64,000 nt of DNA from Berberis thunbergii (GCA_003290165.1 QNQO01006225.1:558001-622000), one strand, 5' to 3'; shown: positions 47,015 through 57,889, numbered from the stretch's first letter. Numbers and translations: made by a program. Notes: generated from the sequence alone by a model not told the origin.

Positions 47015-47360
47015 TAATATTAATCGGTGGTGAAAGAAAGTTGGTTGGAAAAGAATACTAGATTTGAAGGTCACGCATTAGATTAGATGATTATTCAAAG
47101 GAAATAGTTTTGTTCGACTGAGCAAATTGCTTCCACACCCGAGTATAGAAGCACCCAAGTAACTTTTGACTTTTCCTTCTCCCACCCAAGGGATTTATTT
47201 CACCAACACCAATCATCAATCTCTCTATCTTACCCTTTCTTCTTCTTCTTCAAGGTTGTTGGGAGCAGGTGGCGATGTCAAGAATAGGTAGTGGTCGATT
47301 TAATAAGGGGAGGGCCCGGTGGTTGATATATAAATATGAAATTTTATGCCCTAAACACAT
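47015..47360 (+). other. 5'-leader-like sequence with ORF start cut off by an insertion
   Basis: A CT-rich stretch (47190-47255, with ttcttcttcttcttc) precedes ATG 47274, which opens MSRIGSGRFNKGRARWLIYK and runs to the LTR at 47361, where coding sense is lost. It looks like a 5' UTR and first codons of a gene or captured transcript truncated by the gypsy insertion. The family is unrecognised, and nothing matching a continuation is seen after 52157. Confidence 0.35.
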
Positions 47361-47879
47361 TGATGTGTCCAAAATCTTGTATTCTGTAAGTTTGACCTGC
47401 AAAACAAATGTTAGATTGCCAAAGACCACCTTTTTGGTGGTCGAAGGCACTCCGATGCTTAAGTCGGTAACTCAGTTGGAGATGTAGATAAATTTGGAGA
47501 TAACTCAATTAAAATTGCATACATTTGTCGAATGTTCCCTTTACCTTATATAATGGTCGTTGTTAATTCTCTGCGTAACTTAAGCATGTGAGGCACGGAG
47601 ACGTTCCTCATAACAGTCTCCTCCTTTATAAAGATATGTCCACGGAGGTGTAACCCCTCTACAACTCTTTTTCATTGTAACATTCCTCCTCTTGAAGGGA
47701 AAACATTATTGGACCTTTATCTATGATTTATTTTGACTGGCCCTGTTTGGGCTTCTATGATTGGATTCACCATTTTTGTGCTTTATGAATGGGCCTGGAT
47801 TTGGGATACTCGATCCTTATGATGGACGATCTCTGCCACTTGTATGGTTGCGATATCAGTTTTATTTGATGTATCATCA
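47361..47879 (-). repeat. 3' LTR (element sense) of gypsy element 3
   Basis: Aligns with 51619-52157 along its length, for example the shared plus-strand blocks atgttagattgcca, tttgtcgaatgttccctttac and ggatactcgatcctt. Diverged by many substitutions and small indels. Confidence 0.88.
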
Positions 47880-48240
47880 GCTACTCCCTTTTAGTTAATG
47901 GGTATGTTGATGTAGCCACTAACTCAGCGATGGTTGGACTTTTGATTTCATCATTGCATTGCATTTAATGTTGTTGGCAGCTTTTGATGATGTTGGTATT
48001 TTATCTCTCTCGTTCATCCATTCGTTTCTACAAGCATTTTGGGATTTCGTGTAGCCATCATATCTCGCACGTCATCCAATGAGCAATCTCTCTGTTGCTT
48101 GGCTCTTTAAAAGGGGGCGTGACATGTTTTTTTTTTCTCTTTACACTATTTTTGAAATTAAGGCTTATTTTCTCTCTTCTTCTTCTTCTTCATCTTCGTT
48201 GCTCATTCATTCATTTTCAATATTTGTTGCAGTATATTAG

Positions 48241-49187
48241 ATGGTGAGGCACTTCCTTTTTGTGAAGCTTATGTTTTGCCCAAGAATGCTTCTCAGGCCA
48301 CGTTGGATAGTGTTGCCATCCGACCTCGATATCGTTTTGTCTAGGCATGACGATAGTCCTTTTCATCCAAGGACTGGTTACATTGCACTTTTCCCGTGCA
48401 TGTTCCAGCCAGGCCTTCAATTTCCAGTTCTAGAAATATTTTAAGAATATTTAATTTTTTGGGTATTCCTCCTGCTCAGATGGGTCCCAACAGCTAAAGG
48501 GTGTTGGTTTCTACTTATGCGAGAGTCATTTTTACTAGCATTCCTTTGACTATTAGGATTTTGCATTCAGTGGTTGGTCTTTTGGTGACCAAGAATATTT
48601 ATTTCCTCCGCCCTCTTGTCTGTTTTGGGAAGCTTAATGATGACATCAAGTACTGGTCGAGGTTCTTGTTTTATGCTTCAGTCATATCCGTCCATTTTAA
48701 CTTGCGAGGTCGTTAGATTATGCGATCGTTTCGAGTCCCTAATAAACGGAGGGACATACTATTGTCTGTGAAAGAATAGATGACCAGTGACCGTTTCTTG
48801 AGGCTTCCTATGGTTCCTGTGAAAGCGTTCCTTTTTTAGGACATTGTGACATGTAGTGCCTTGTACACCATGAACGAGATGGAACGTGTTTTGCTTACTA
48901 AATTCCGAGCTGCTGAGAACGTTGCTCATGTTGTTCATGCTGGTCTTAGTGATGCTAGCATTGATGGGAAAGTGAGTTTTGGCAGGGATGTTACGGATCT
49001 TGATGCTCTTGTTAGCACTGGTGTTGCTGGACCCACTACCAAGAAGATGAAGAATCCGAGGTGTGCCAATCCATCAAAGCAGAAGTTTCACTTCATGGTT
49101 AATCAAACCAGAAGTTTGTTGTTTGTTTCTGACTTATGCATCATGGCCTTTTGTTCATGCCGATTGTTTCGCATTGTGTGGCTTTGA
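48241..49187 (+). pseudogene. Antisense ORF of gypsy element 3 (gypsy-type transposon domain)
   Basis: Runs opposite to gag of the host element. From ATG 48241: MVRHFLFVKLMFC, then LFPCMFQPGLQFPVLEIF and, in another frame, LGIPPAQMGPNS followed by RVLVSTYARVIF, then LRPLVCFGKLNDDIKYWSRF. A later piece (48846-49187) reads MERVLLTKFRAAENVAHVVH. The core matches the antisense ORF at 22500-23000 and resembles PF04195. Stops at about 48442 and 48496 break it. Upstream (48150-48240) a CT-rich leader and a tttgttgcag acceptor-like end suggest it once had its own promoter and 5' intron. Confidence 0.62.
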
Positions 49188-49559
49188 TGCCTTAATTTTA
49201 CCGCTCGAACGTAAGATAGAGGGTTTGAACATGGAGTTTTATTGATAATTCTATTTCAGATGCTTAACAATATGTAGTAGTAGTGGTCATTCTCTTCTCA
49301 GAAAGTTGAGCTATGTTGTTGGGTCTATTTGTGGATGTACATTGCATCTCTCTTACTGTTGCTCGATTGATGTCATTTCTTATGGTGATGGAGGTCGATT
49401 TTCACACGCTTGTGTTGTTTGAAGGGTGATCATTTCTGATTTAAGTTGCATTTGGTTTCGTATTACCCAGGAGTATGCTTTGGTGTTGCTTTGACTCATC
49501 GTTGCAATTTCTTCCTTCATGATTCTCTTGTAGTTTTGATAGTTTTTTTTGTTACGCAT

Positions 49560-49930
49560 ATTGTTGTCGTGAGGTACCTAATAAACTTGGAATGCTTCTT
49601 GATCAAATCCTTGGGTATGTACTCTTGACAGGTGGTTCCAACGAGCTGAGTAGAATCCATAACCAAATTGGCCAATCATTCTCACATCGGCACCGGCTTC
49701 CAAGGCTTTCATGCATTTTTGTATCAAAATTTATTCATCGAAATGAATTTGTTTGCGTCAGTTCCATTGTCAGTAATGGATAAGGCGATGTTGTCCTTGT
49801 CGTGGATAATGTGGATCAAGCTTGCATTTGTCAGTAAGGTCTACGAATTTAGTCAATTGGTTGATCTTCTTTTGAATTCCAAATTTCTCCATGTTTCCCA
49901 TTGTGAGTTGTCGTAGTGGTTTTTCTGATC
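49560..49930 (-). pseudogene. Hsp90 N-terminal ATPase domain fragment, captured
   Basis: Broken minus-strand reading matching the GHKL ATPase domain of cytosolic Hsp90. Segments in order: KINQLTKFVDLTDKCKLD (about 49807-49890), SLIHIIHDKDNIALSITDNG (another frame), KALEAGADVRMIGQFGYGFY (about 49656-49715, the conserved GQFGVGFYSA lid region), then EYIPKDLIKKHSKFIRY (about 49575-49625), matching the KKHSEFISY motif. About 60 residues between the last two blocks are missing and there are several frameshifts, so it is not functional. It occupies the place of protease/pol in the gypsy element, directly after gag. Whether it was captured from a spliced transcript cannot be told from this stretch. 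Confidence 0.82.
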
Positions 49931-50164
49931 TCGTTTGAAGGTGTTGGCACTCCTGTTTAGATATAGATCAGCTCGAGTTGGCGGAGTAATTAATCATCTC
50001 TTTGGTTGGCTCTACTGTTTACTTTCTCCAGCCAAGCAATGTAGGGCGTATATTAGTTATTTGGGTTTTTCTTTTGATCCCGTAGTGGTGTCCAAATTGC
50101 CTTTCCCTTTGGGTTGCTTATCTGGTAGCCCGGTGAATTCGTCGAGTCGTCCTCTTTAAACCTA

Positions 50165-51537
50165 GTGCTCAATTTTGTCGTTTAGATTGTAGCAGTCTTC
50201 GGTGTTTTGCTCGTGATTCTTGTGAAAATAGCAGTACTTGCTCTTGTCTCGCCCCTCTGGGTATCCTCTCATTTTGAGAAGCCAGTTGATGTCTTCCCAT
50301 TTTTCCATGGACTTCAGTATGCTATCTCAACTCGTTTTCAAAGCCATGTATGGTTTATATGTCATTTTCACTACATTTGTTACCCGTTCATGTCTGGGTT
50401 TTGTTGATTGCAGCTTTCTGGGCTCTTGCTGGTTGAATTCGGATCTCCCATTGGTCCGATGCCTATTTGACTAGGCATTCTCCTCTTGGGATCTGTCGTC
50501 TCTCCTTTCTCACCTCTTTGAGTGGCATTCCCTCTCGAATACGTTAATCTTCCTAGCGACCACCATTTCCTCGAGAGTGATGTGTTTCTGGGCGGTGTTC
50601 AATTGAGTCACCATGTTCTTTGGGGGTTCTAGGTTCAGGGAATCGAAAAATGGTCCACTTTTTAGTACAGAGGTGAAGGTGGCAATGGCCATGTCGTTGT
50701 TGCAACCGTCGATCATTGTCAACTTATTAATAAAATGAGTGATGTATTCCCTTATTGTCTCCCGGGCTTCTGTTTGGTGTGAAGCAAGTAATGTGGCATT
50801 TCCTCATCCATTGACTTTCGATGAATCTTGTGATGAAGGCAGTAGCTAGTGCCTGGAAAGAGTCTATATATCAACCTTGGTGGTAGGTTGTTGAACCAAC
50901 TCATTGCTATGGAGGTGAGATTGGTTGGAAATGTTTGGCATAAGATGAATTTCGTGCTATCTTTCAATGCCATCATGTAGCTGAAGTGTCGCAGGTGGTC
51001 TGTTAGATCGGTGGTGCCATCATACGCTTCAAACTTTGGTTGGGTGACTTTTTTCGGCATAGTAATCACCATGAGCATGTTGGAGAATGGTGGTATGGCG
51101 AAAGCGTACACCACATTAGGATCTGTAACCCCGATTTTGAATAGGATTTCAGCATTGGTCCCATCGCTCTGTGGGGGGCATCTTCTGGTGAAACTCACTT
51201 GTTGGGGTCTTGCAGGGACTTCATTACTCTCAAACTCGATTGGCAGAATTTTGTTGGGGCGGTGCTTGGACAGGGTCGGCGGATTGAACGCGTTCTTGGG
51301 TGAGTTTGTCCACCATATTGATTAGATTATCCATCTGGGTCATAAGTAGACCCACATGTGGATTTGTGGCAGCGTCGATAGATGTTTGGAGTGTTTGGGC
51401 TATCACATGTTGTGGTTCTTTGCTGTCAAGCACAATTTTGTCATTGGAATTGAAGCGTGCAATGTTGGCAATGCAGCTTTATTGGTTGTAGGATTGCTTT
51501 GATCGTTGCTAGGTTGAGGGTCTGTAGAGTGTCTCAT
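50165..51537 (-). pseudogene. gag of gypsy element 3, broken
   Basis: Starts at ATG 51537 (MRHSTDPQPSNDQ). Readable segments: IAQTLQTSIDAATNPHVGLL (about 51340-51400), KFEAYDGTTDLTDHLRHFSY (about 50985-51045, the capsid domain), LCQTFPTNLTSIAMSWFNNL, INKLTMIDGCNNDMAIATF (about 50670-50730), and the knuckle YCYFHKNHEQNTEDCYN (50183-50237). GKGNLDTTTG lies further on, past the knuckle. Order and motifs are those of a plant gypsy gag. Frameshifts separate the segments. Confidence 0.85.
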
Positions 51538-51618
51538 CTGTCTTGAGAACTTTTTAATTGCTGATCAGAACTGAGGAAATTTAATGGAAACTGTCGTTCC
51601 CCACGGACGTCGGCAAGT

Positions 51619-52157
51619 TGATGCATCCAAAATCTTGTCTCCTATAAATTTGACCTACAAAACAAATGTTAGATTGCCAAATACCACCTTTCTGGTGGCC
51701 GAAGGTACTCCAATGATTAAGTTAATAACTCAGTTGGAAATGGAGATAAATCTGGATAAAACTCACTTAAAATTACATACCTTTGTCGAATGTTCCCTTT
51801 ACCTTTTATAATGGTCGTTGTTAATTATCTGTGTGACTTAAGCATGTGAGGTGCAACGAGAGGAGACGTTCCTCGTAACAATCTCCCCCTTTATGAAAAT
51901 ACGTCCTCGGAGGCGTAATTCCCTCCGCGACTCTTTTTCTTTGTAACGTTCCTCCATTTTAAGGGAGAACTTTATTGGGTCTGGATTTGGGCCTTTATCT
52001 ATGGTTTATTCTAACGGGCCCTATTTGGGATTCTATGACTGGTTCGCCCTTTTTGGGCTTTTATGAACTAGCCTGAATTTAGGATACTCGATCCTTGTAA
52101 TGGATGATCTCTACCACATGTATGGCTACTATAACAGTCTTATTTGATGTATCATTA
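51619..52157 (-). repeat. 5' LTR (element sense) of gypsy element 3
   Basis: Partner of 47361-47879. Adjacent to the PBS-like block on its left side (51593-51618), which fixes the minus orientation. Confidence 0.88.
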
Positions 52158-52680
52158 TATATAATTGTTATGTCCAATAATTTAATAATAATATCTAATT
52201 ACATGTATTTTGTGTGTTTTGTAGGAATTCAACATTTAATTGTAAAATTTGACACAACATAGCACAATAAGGTCAAGTTCAAGCCCTACAAAGCTCAATG
52301 ACTTGCAAGCCCAGGATCCATGAATCACAAGTGATGGATCTCGAGGATGACAAAATGAAGATTTGAACCTCCACATGGGCAACATAGAAAAAAATCTTTA
52401 CAAACTCCCAAATTGTTAAGTCAAAATTCAACCTCCATCCCATTTTGTTCTTCATACTTCATTTGCTCAATGCACATGCAAACCATTTTCCTTCATCTCT
52501 CACATGCAAATATTGTCATTATCGTCATAAGCCACACCCCATAATCCTTTCAAGCCCATGTTTTTGCTCAAAATGAAAACCACCCTATTACCAACCATCA
52601 CTTTATCCATGTATTAGCCCTACCCCATTTCACCTATATCATCACAGTATATCACATTTTGAATCAAATTTCAACATACT

Positions 52681-52792
52681 TAGGAGAATAGATTTGGGAG
52701 AAGAGTTGTAGAGTTAGTTTAATTTGTTTAAGGTGTTAGGAGAATAGATTTGGGAGAAGAGTTGTAGAGTTAGTTTAATTTGTTTAAGGTCT
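52681..52792. repeat. 56-bp tandem duplication
   Basis: Two head-to-tail copies of a 56-bp unit (taggagaatagatttgggag...tttaaggt), starting at 52681 and 52737, identical except near the last base. This is a recent local duplication. Confidence 0.92.
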
Positions 52793-53447
52793 AGGGTCTA
52801 CCATGAGTAGTTAAACCCACCTTAGGGTGTGGTGAATCACATTGGATGATGACCCTATTATGGCTATTTTAAGCTGTTCTTCTTTTATTTCTTATGTAAC
52901 TTTGAGGACCGTATTGTAATTAGATTGCTTTAGTACTTGATTTTCAATGTTTCTATGAGATTTTTAAATGATTTGTGTTTCAATTAGTTGAAAACATGTA
53001 ATGTTGTATGTTTCAATTAGGATTCATGTAATGTTGTACATTTGTGTAGATATATTTCTCTCATTCATTCTCAACAAGCCCACATCCTCATGATTATTCT
53101 AACACTTGAAATAAGTGTTTGGAAGGTTAAATCATCCAGATAAGGAGAAAATGCAAGTCTATCTTAGGTGAGTTCTACATGAAATAGAGTGAATATCTTA
53201 AGAGTAGTTTTTTGGGTGCCATCAATCCATGATGGTGAGATTAAAACACTAAATCTTTCATTTATCTTATCTTTGTTTTTATTTTTCTTGAGGATTTTAT
53301 GACATTTTATTTACTAGGTTAATTTCAAGTTGATTTTAGAACAAGTTTTCTAACTTCTTTCAAACCCTTCTTGTGGGACTCGGCCATACTGATCGATTTC
53401 TAATTCAATTAACAACCATGCACTTGTGGTAAGATTTGAGATCAATC

Positions 53448-53785
53448 GGTGGTGGTCGATTGAAGGAAATGAAGATGTAAGGAAGGGTGATCGTTGTTGA
53501 TTAACAAATACGAAGATGAGTAGGGGTAAGGGTGGTTGATTAATAGAGATGGATAAGAGTAGAAGTAGTAGTGGCAGTGGTTGTGGTCAATTGAAAAATA
53601 GGAGGTGGGATGGTAGTTGTTGTAGTTATGGAAATTGACATATACGGGGAAGAGGAAATGGAGGAAGATGGTGATATGGTTGGGGTTGATTGGCAAATAT
53701 GAGGGAGGGTGTTGATGGTGGCAGCTATGGTCGGTTGATAGGAGGAGGAGAAAGGGGTGGTGATGGTCGTGGTCGATTGATAAAA
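53448..53785. repeat. Purine-rich degenerate minisatellite
   Basis: Motifs of the form gg(t)tgattgataaatatgagg recur about every 40-50 bp (for example 53457, 53495, 53534, 53586, 53682, 53730, 53771), with nearly all strand purines on the plus strand. A 115-codon minus-strand frame across it (S, T, P-rich) is a by-product of composition. Confidence 0.65.
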
Positions 53786-53998
53786 GAGCTCAACTGACAT
53801 AAAAGAGGATGATAGATAAAATGAGGACCCTAAATCTATTGAGACATGAAATCGACTATACATGTCTCTTTTTGAATTTTGAATCAATTGGCTCTTATCA
53901 ATTTCATATATTTTTTATTCATCATAAAAACCTTTAGTCTGTTAACATAAACATCAACATTCCTACTGATTATTAAATTTTAAATTGAATCGATTGGT

Positions 53999-55235
53999 TT
54001 TTTGGAACCCACTAATGCTCACAATATTTCTATTCTTGGCTGGAAAGTCTTAAAGAGAACGTCGCCAGTGGATGGTGAAGTTCGCATATGTGGTTTTGAA
54101 TCGACTTCTAGATGTGGTTGTTGTGTAGTTTTGACTGAAGAACATATGAAACATCGTTTCATTGAGGGAGAATTGGCGATGCAGGTTTGGTCTCCTTTTG
54201 AATGTATTTTTGATGTCCATGTAAGAAAACTAGCGGAAGTGTACACCTTGCTCAAGGTGTAGTTCAGGAGGCAAATAGGGTCATTCAGATTGGTTTTTTC
54301 TATATAATCTCACTCCACCATCCATTTTATGGGAGAGATGGTTATAATGGAACAAGAGATTGTATGAAGGACAAGATTGGAGTTCTAACTTTGTCATAAT
54401 AAAGGTTTACCATTGGATTTGTGTGGTATCTAAGCTCATGATGCCCAAGGAAAAGAGTTTAGACACTTGGTTGTGAATAGAGATTAGGTCTGATAGCTAA
54501 GGTCATGATTACTATACCATCTAGGTTCTTTATTTGGTGTTCTCATCGCCAAGCTGACACACACTCAATATGGATGGGCCTTCTATCGCTAACAGGGCGG
54601 TGGTTGGTGCAATTATACATGATGAGCAAGGGGAATGTGTCGGGGGCCAAGCAAGTGTTATTTAGCGAGGGATCAAATAACTAGGTGGAAACATCGGCAA
54701 TGCTTGAAGGCTTATGCCTTTGTATGTTGAAGGGTGTGGAGAAATTTTTTATTCAGACGAATTCTATGTTAATTAAACGTTTGTTTTATGAAGAAATAAA
54801 GATTTTGTGGTTTCTGATTGGTTCATGGAAGAAATTAAAAGGATTAGACATGGTATGGTTTGCATATGTATTCATGTGTATAGGGAAGCAAATGTGTTAG
54901 GGAATGTGGTTGGAAGCAATGCCCAAGTACAAAAGGAATTAAAGGCTTTAGGGAAATGAATTATGTGGCAGATGAATTAGTAAGGTTAGCTCAAGAGGAT
55001 AAGGTAACATGGGAATTTGATAGGTGCTCTCTTCCAGAAAGGTCTGGGGCATTGGTTAGGCTTGACAAGGAATGGAACTGCATACATTCATTGGAAATTA
55101 TAATTAGATTATAAGTTGTTTTAGTTTTTCTTTGAATTTTCCACGAGCAAAGTCGTAATGTACTCCCATTTGTACTCAAATAATTTTAGAAGTAATAAAG
55201 GTCTGACATCCCAAAGTTTCCCTCCCCTTTGGATA
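53999..55235 (+). mobile_element. 3' end of a LINE (zf-RVT, RNase H, 3' UTR)
   Basis: 5'-truncated plus-strand LINE. 54005-54262 is the zinc-binding RT-associated domain (GWKVLKRTSPVDGEVRICGF, SRCGCC, EEHMKHRFIEGELAMQVW). 54575-54980 is RNase H in broken frames (AVVGAIIHDEQGECVGGQAS; later DELVRLAQED). The 3' UTR ends with caaagtcgtaatgtactccc...aataaaggtctgac...ccctccccttt (55150-55235), which matches the 3' end of the next LINE at 61505-61600. No clear A tail. Confidence 0.75.
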
Positions 55236-55276
55236 CATTTTAACGCATTGATGACAGTACTCGATGCCTTGCAAAA

Positions 55277-56548
55277 TTGAATACAGTTAAGATTTGTGTA
55301 GAAATGAATATATCTTTGGCTCTTCCGGACAATGTTTGGATAGACATTTCACAAAACAAGGGTTATTGGCAGAAAATTATTTTTCCTGGTTTTATGTATT
55401 ATGAGTATTGTTCGTTGATCGGTCATGAAGTTACAATTGTAGGAAGAAACATGGCACTCTTTAGAAAAAACAGGTTGCTATACCCAAAACTGGGAAAGAA
55501 AAAAAAGTTGTGAACTCTAAATAGGTGTATCACCTTGTATTGTTGGAGACTGAGGTTAAGAGCTCTGTTATTGGTATGAGCGGTGCTAAGAACGACAAAA
55601 GCGATGTGATTCCCAGCTAGAAACCAGTTAGTGGCAATTATCTTTTTTATTTTCAGGTCGTTAAGGGATTGAAGGTTGGGGAAGCAACTAATAAGGTACG
55701 ATGTAAAAATAAATTAAGTTTACTGGCAGAGGTAGCAGGTGATTCGGGTGAGCCCCTAGATGATACAGCTATGGTCAAACCTCCTCTGACATTGGTTGAG
55801 CTTGTTTCTAAGCATGAGGAGTTGGGTAACCGGGCGACCAATTCTAATGGAGCTTTCCATGACATAAAACAACTGGGCGGGTCAGTGCATGGGGAAGAAA
55901 AGGCAGAACAGTTGGGCAATAATACGTTGGATCAAGGTGCAACCAATGTCTTAGGGTAGGGTTGTTGCTTCAATGGCTGTTGCAAAGGAGCACACCACTA
56001 GTAGTGATTGTATAAATTTCATAGTCGATGGTTTTGTTGTGGGTTATAGATTTTCGGAACTGGCTCGCACAATTGTTTTAATGAAGGGGGATAGGCCTAG
56101 TTGTGAGGTCAGTGGAAAACGGGAGACTCAACCACATGTTCAGATTATTAAGGAAGCAGAGAGTGTTACGAAAGAATTTTCTAAAGTAGAGGGATTGGTT
56201 ACGAATGGAAAATAAATGAGTACGGTGCATGTGTTGGTAGAAGACACACAATCGATTTTGTCGTTTCACATTTGTGCGCTCCCCATTGATGGAAAGGGAG
56301 AACATGCGTCTTTGGAGGTGAGAAGTGCTAGCCTAGTGGTGGATAAGAATGACGTAGTGGCAGGGGAGCCGGTAGATAGTTTAGCCCCTACTATTGATGA
56401 ACATAACATTGAGACTTTGGCACTCTCGGATAGAGATAATCATGATGGTTGTGTTAGAGAAGAGGTCGAAATTGGGGCTGATTCGGATGGAAGGAAAACA
56501 GAAAGGGAAAAAGAAGAAAAAAAAGGATTTGATGAGTATAAGGGATAG
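55277..56548 (+). pseudogene. LINE ORF1 (zinc-knuckle end and C-terminal tail)
   Basis: 55277-55513 holds the end of the DUF4283/zinc-knuckle module (LPDNVWIDI, then FPGFMYYEYCSLIGHEVTIV), where two of the expected knuckle cysteines are replaced. Three consecutive open pieces follow (55669-55959, 55973-56215, 56216-56548), hydrophilic and ending in a lysine/glutamate-rich stretch (EREKEEKKGFDEYKG), as is usual for ORF1 tails. The DUF4283 N-terminal half is absent, so this copy is truncated at its 5' end. Confidence 0.65.
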
Positions 56549-56584
56549 ACCCCAAACCAGAAATCTTTTTTTTAAAAGTTAATT

Positions 56585-57476
56585 ATGAGTCTGCCTAATA
56601 GCATTTTTTGGGTCGCACAGGACGTGGGTAACAAAGCTATACTAAGTCAGATTAAAAAGTTGGTGTTTGATCATAAAATTCGTCTGTTGATGCTGGCAGA
56701 ACCGATGGTGGAAGCATTGAGACAAGTTGAGATTAGCAGGAAGATGTATTTATCAATTTTTTTTAAAATGAGGAGGTCGGTGGTAAGCTATGGATTTTCT
56801 GGGATAACAACTTAGATGTGTCGATTATCTTTCACACGGAACAACACATCCATTGCGTTGTCAGGGATTTGGATTCTAATAGTGAGTTTTTAGTTAATGT
56901 GATTTGGCAAATGTATACCGGCTGAGCGTCGGTTAATTTGGCAGAAGTTAAGGCTGACCTCGAAGGAGTGCACTAGACCTTGGGTAACATTTGGAGATTT
57001 TAATCGCAATGTTTCACCGGAAGAGAAGATGGGTGGTAATGTTCTGAATTTTCAGGATATGACCATTTTAACACTTGCATTGAGGACTGTGATTTGCTTG
57101 ATTGTGGTTTCAAGGGTCGGCGGTTTACTTGGTGTAATAACAGAAGTGCTAGTCACAGAATTTGGGCTAGGCTGGATAGGGTGATGGTTAATTCTTGTTG
57201 GCTAACCACATTTCCAATGATTCAAGTAGACATTTTCTTCAAATCTATTCAGATCATTATCTGGTGTTGGTGTTTCTCCCATCGACTCCTTGGTCGGGTA
57301 ACCTTCCATTTAGATTTAAAAAAATGTGGTCTTTGTATGATGAGTTTCTGGGTTTTGTGGCAAATCCTTGGAATGTTGACACAGGTCAAGTAGATGCTAT
57401 TGATAGTCTTAATGTGAAACTTAAAAGACTTCGGGCAGATTTAAAAGATGGAATAAAGAGGTATTTGGTAATGTGA
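56585..57476 (+). pseudogene. LINE ORF2 endonuclease, broken
   Basis: Begins at ATG 56585: FWVAQDVGNKAILSQIKKLV then HKIRLLMLAEPMV, the N-terminal strand and catalytic glutamate region (AEPM). After frame changes: KLWIFWDNNLDVSIIF (about 56790), WVTFGDFN (about 56980), DLLDCGFKGRRFTWCNNRSA and IWARLDRVMVNSCW (57094-57200). 57195-57476 continues into the linker before RT (LPFRFKKMWSLYDEFLGF). The key GDFN motif survives but the frame does not. Confidence 0.8.
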
Positions 57477-57889
57477 TTTGTAATATGCGTCGTATCAAAT
57501 ATGAAATGAGAATGTGAGAGGTTTTATCTCAGTTATCTTGGGTGGGGCGATCTTTCGCCAACTTAAACAAGTGTGAAGCGGAGTTCAAAAGGGCATTTTT
57601 TGTAGGAAAATGTCTACTGGAAGCAAAGGTCTAGGGAAAAAGAATTTAAAGAAGGAGATGTATGTACCAAGTATTTTTCGCCTCAGTGAAAATTAAGCAG
57701 AAATGGAGGATGGTTATTGAGATCACTTTAGCTGATGGGTTATGTATTTAGATAAGGGTTAGATGTTGCATGAGGCGAACATATTCTTTCAGTCTTTACT
57801 TACTTCACAGCCAGTAGTCTGTGATGAGCAATTGTTGGAGAGCAACCATTCTTGTATTTATGATCAAGAGATGAAGATTTGTATAAAAT

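Larger units (their letters stand above)
47361..52157 (-). mobile_element. Tat-type gypsy element 3 with captured Hsp90 fragment
   Basis: Minus-strand element of 4797 bp. In its own sense the 5' LTR is 52157-51619, followed by the PBS-like TTGCCGACGTCCGTGGGGAA. Gag spans 51537-50165, a host Hsp90 fragment 49930-49560, an antisense ORF 48241-49187, and the 3' LTR 47879-47361 preceded by the purine tract aaaagggagtagc. LTRs start TGATGATACATC (TAATGATACATC in the 5' copy) and end ...CATCA. No protease, RT or integrase is recognised. No target duplication is visible at the outer ends. Confidence 0.82.
52158..53998. other. No gene identified; possible retrotransposon-derived spacer
   Basis: No coding sequence is supported. 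52160-52800 has the look of a long LTR (a ttttgtgtgttttgtaggaat leader block like that near 25045 in the Athila-type LTR) but no partner copy lies in the window. It includes a 56-bp tandem duplication and a purine-rich minisatellite described separately. Confidence 0.5.

Noticed and set aside
53540..53887. 115-codon minus-strand frame as a gene
   Set aside because: Serine/threonine/proline-rich by-product of a purine-rich minisatellite on the opposite strand.
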